35,045 nt of DNA, from contig CAJXOW010000036.1 in NCBI GenBank assembly GCA_913057825.1, positions 1 through 35,045 of the forward strand, in the 5' to 3' direction. The notes under the pieces are model-generated. The model was not told the origin of the DNA, did no database searches, and was given only the letters and a program-made list of their open reading frames with translations. This DNA comes from an uncultured Balneolaceae bacterium (GTDB lineage Bacteria > Bacteroidota > Rhodothermia > Balneolales > Balneolaceae). Shown in pieces: positions 34,468 to 35,045 of this stretch. A program made the translations under genes and the position numbers. How positions within the stretch are numbered: the stretch's first letter is position 1; every line of letters begins with the position of its first letter.

Positions 34468-35045
34468 ATGGCTGAACGAATCAAACTTCATCCGGAAACA
34501 CCGCATATGAAACGGGTTTTTGAAATTGCAGACTATCTTAAGGAGGGGAAAGTGTTGCTCTTCCCGACTGATAGTCAATATGCGCTGGGATGTTCCTATA
34601 AAAACAAGCAGGGGATTAATCGTATTCGACAAATCCGGGATATGGGAAATGATCAGCATTTAAGTCTAATGTGCGATTCCATGTCGGGTACAGCAAAATT
34701 CGCTCACATTTCGGATGCGAATTTCAAGGTTATGAAGCGATTAATTCCGGGGCCGTACACCTTTATTCTACCCGCTACCAAAGAGGTGCCCAAGCTGCTG
34801 ATCCATCCCAAGAAAAAAACGGTCGGTATTCGGGTGCCGGACTATCCCATTGTGAAGAATATCGTCGATCAATTGGGGGAACCATTGCTGGCTATTACCG
34901 CCAAGAAGAAAGGCGTTGGGGATGAGGAGCTTCAGGAAATGGAACGTGAACAATTCCTGCGAAAGTTTGAGAAGCTGGTGGATGTGACGATCGATAATCA
35001 GCAGGAACTGCCTTCCGTGGGTACCACGGCGATCGATATGACGAC
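34468..35045 (+). CDS. YciO-type Sua5/YrdC family protein, 5' part only
   Basis: The first 192 codons of a Sua5/YciO/YrdC protein; no stop occurs before the window ends. It starts at ATG 34468, six bases after a strong GGAAGGAG site, which is unusual among its neighbours. LFPTDSQYALGC near residues 30-41 is the YciO form; TsaC has PTDTVYGLGC. Further agreement with E. coli YciO is seen in IRQIRDMGNDQHLSLMC, PGPYTFILPATKEVPKLL and KKTVGIRVPDYP. The fold binds ATP and double-stranded RNA. TsaC/Sua5 make threonylcarbamoyl-AMP for tRNA t6A, while the role of YciO is less clear. An ATG at 34452 is out of frame. Confidence 0.85.
   Translation, partial: MAERIKLHPETPHMKRVFEIADYLKEGKVLLFPTDSQYALGCSYKNKQGINRIRQIRDMGNDQHLSLMCDSMSGTAKFAHISDANFKVMKRLIPGPYTFILPATKEVPKLLIHPKKKTVGIRVPDYPIVKNIVDQLGEPLLAITAKKKGVGDEELQEMEREQFLRKFEKLVDVTIDNQQELPSVGTTAIDMT

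Noticed and set aside
34447..34659. 70-codon minus-strand frame near the right edge
   Set aside because: It is opposite the YciO-type gene, which has a strong Shine-Dalgarno site and clear family motifs.

Overview
The window looks like chromosome from a Bacteroidota-superphylum bacterium, most likely of the Balneolota/Rhodothermota branch. This is inferred from the mix of traits. There is an Alternative Complex III (Act) operon joined to cytochrome oxidase genes, a serine palmitoyltransferase of the sphingolipid pathway, a full TTTG-N19-TAnnTTTG Bacteroidota-type promoter, weak or absent Shine-Dalgarno sites before most genes, and a fused 2-oxoacid dehydrogenase E1. No rRNA, tRNA, CRISPR, transposase or phage gene was seen, so most of this is core metabolism.

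Layout. (1) 1-4050, plus strand: the end of one GT4 glycosyltransferase, a complete second one, then a coupled pair made of serine palmitoyltransferase and a GNAT-fold acyltransferase that may be a bacterial ceramide synthase. (2) 4457-5857: class II fumarase with a strong terminator. (3) 16947 down to 6005, minus strand: one long branched-chain amino-acid operon, ilvB-ilvN-ilvC-cimA-leuA-leuC-leuD-leuB-ilvE. It makes valine, leucine and, through citramalate, isoleucine without threonine deaminase. It starts with a near-consensus sigma70-type promoter, a 55-codon leader peptide whose end is packed with Leu/Ile/Val codons, and two mutually exclusive RNA pairings, which together look like an undescribed attenuator. 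(4) 17249-18994, plus strand: divergent ilvD, which completes the pathway. (5) 19011-19245: a nested inverted-repeat element of MITE/REP type. (6) 19347-21770: a fused branched-chain 2-oxoacid dehydrogenase E1. (7) 32474 down to 21875, minus strand: actA-actB-actC-actD-actE-actF, a small unknown membrane protein, cytochrome oxidase subunits III and IV, and heme O synthase. Oxidase subunits I and II are not here. (8) 32797-33234: divergent DUF420/CtaM-like oxidase assembly protein. (9) 33291-33995: UPF0173 metallo-hydrolase. (10) 34468 to the end: a YciO-type protein cut by the window edge.

How the parts connect. The ilv/leu genes make branched-chain 2-oxoacids. The E1 enzyme could turn these into branched acyl-CoA primers for iso/anteiso fatty acids, which would then be available to the sphingolipid genes. 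The Act/cox operon encodes quinol:cytochrome c oxidoreductase plus part of the terminal oxidase and its heme-modifying enzyme. The three observations most worth following up are the ilv leader/attenuator, the SPT-GNAT pair, and the family of GGAGCCTGGAGC-type inverted repeats, one copy of which holds the stop codons of two convergent genes.
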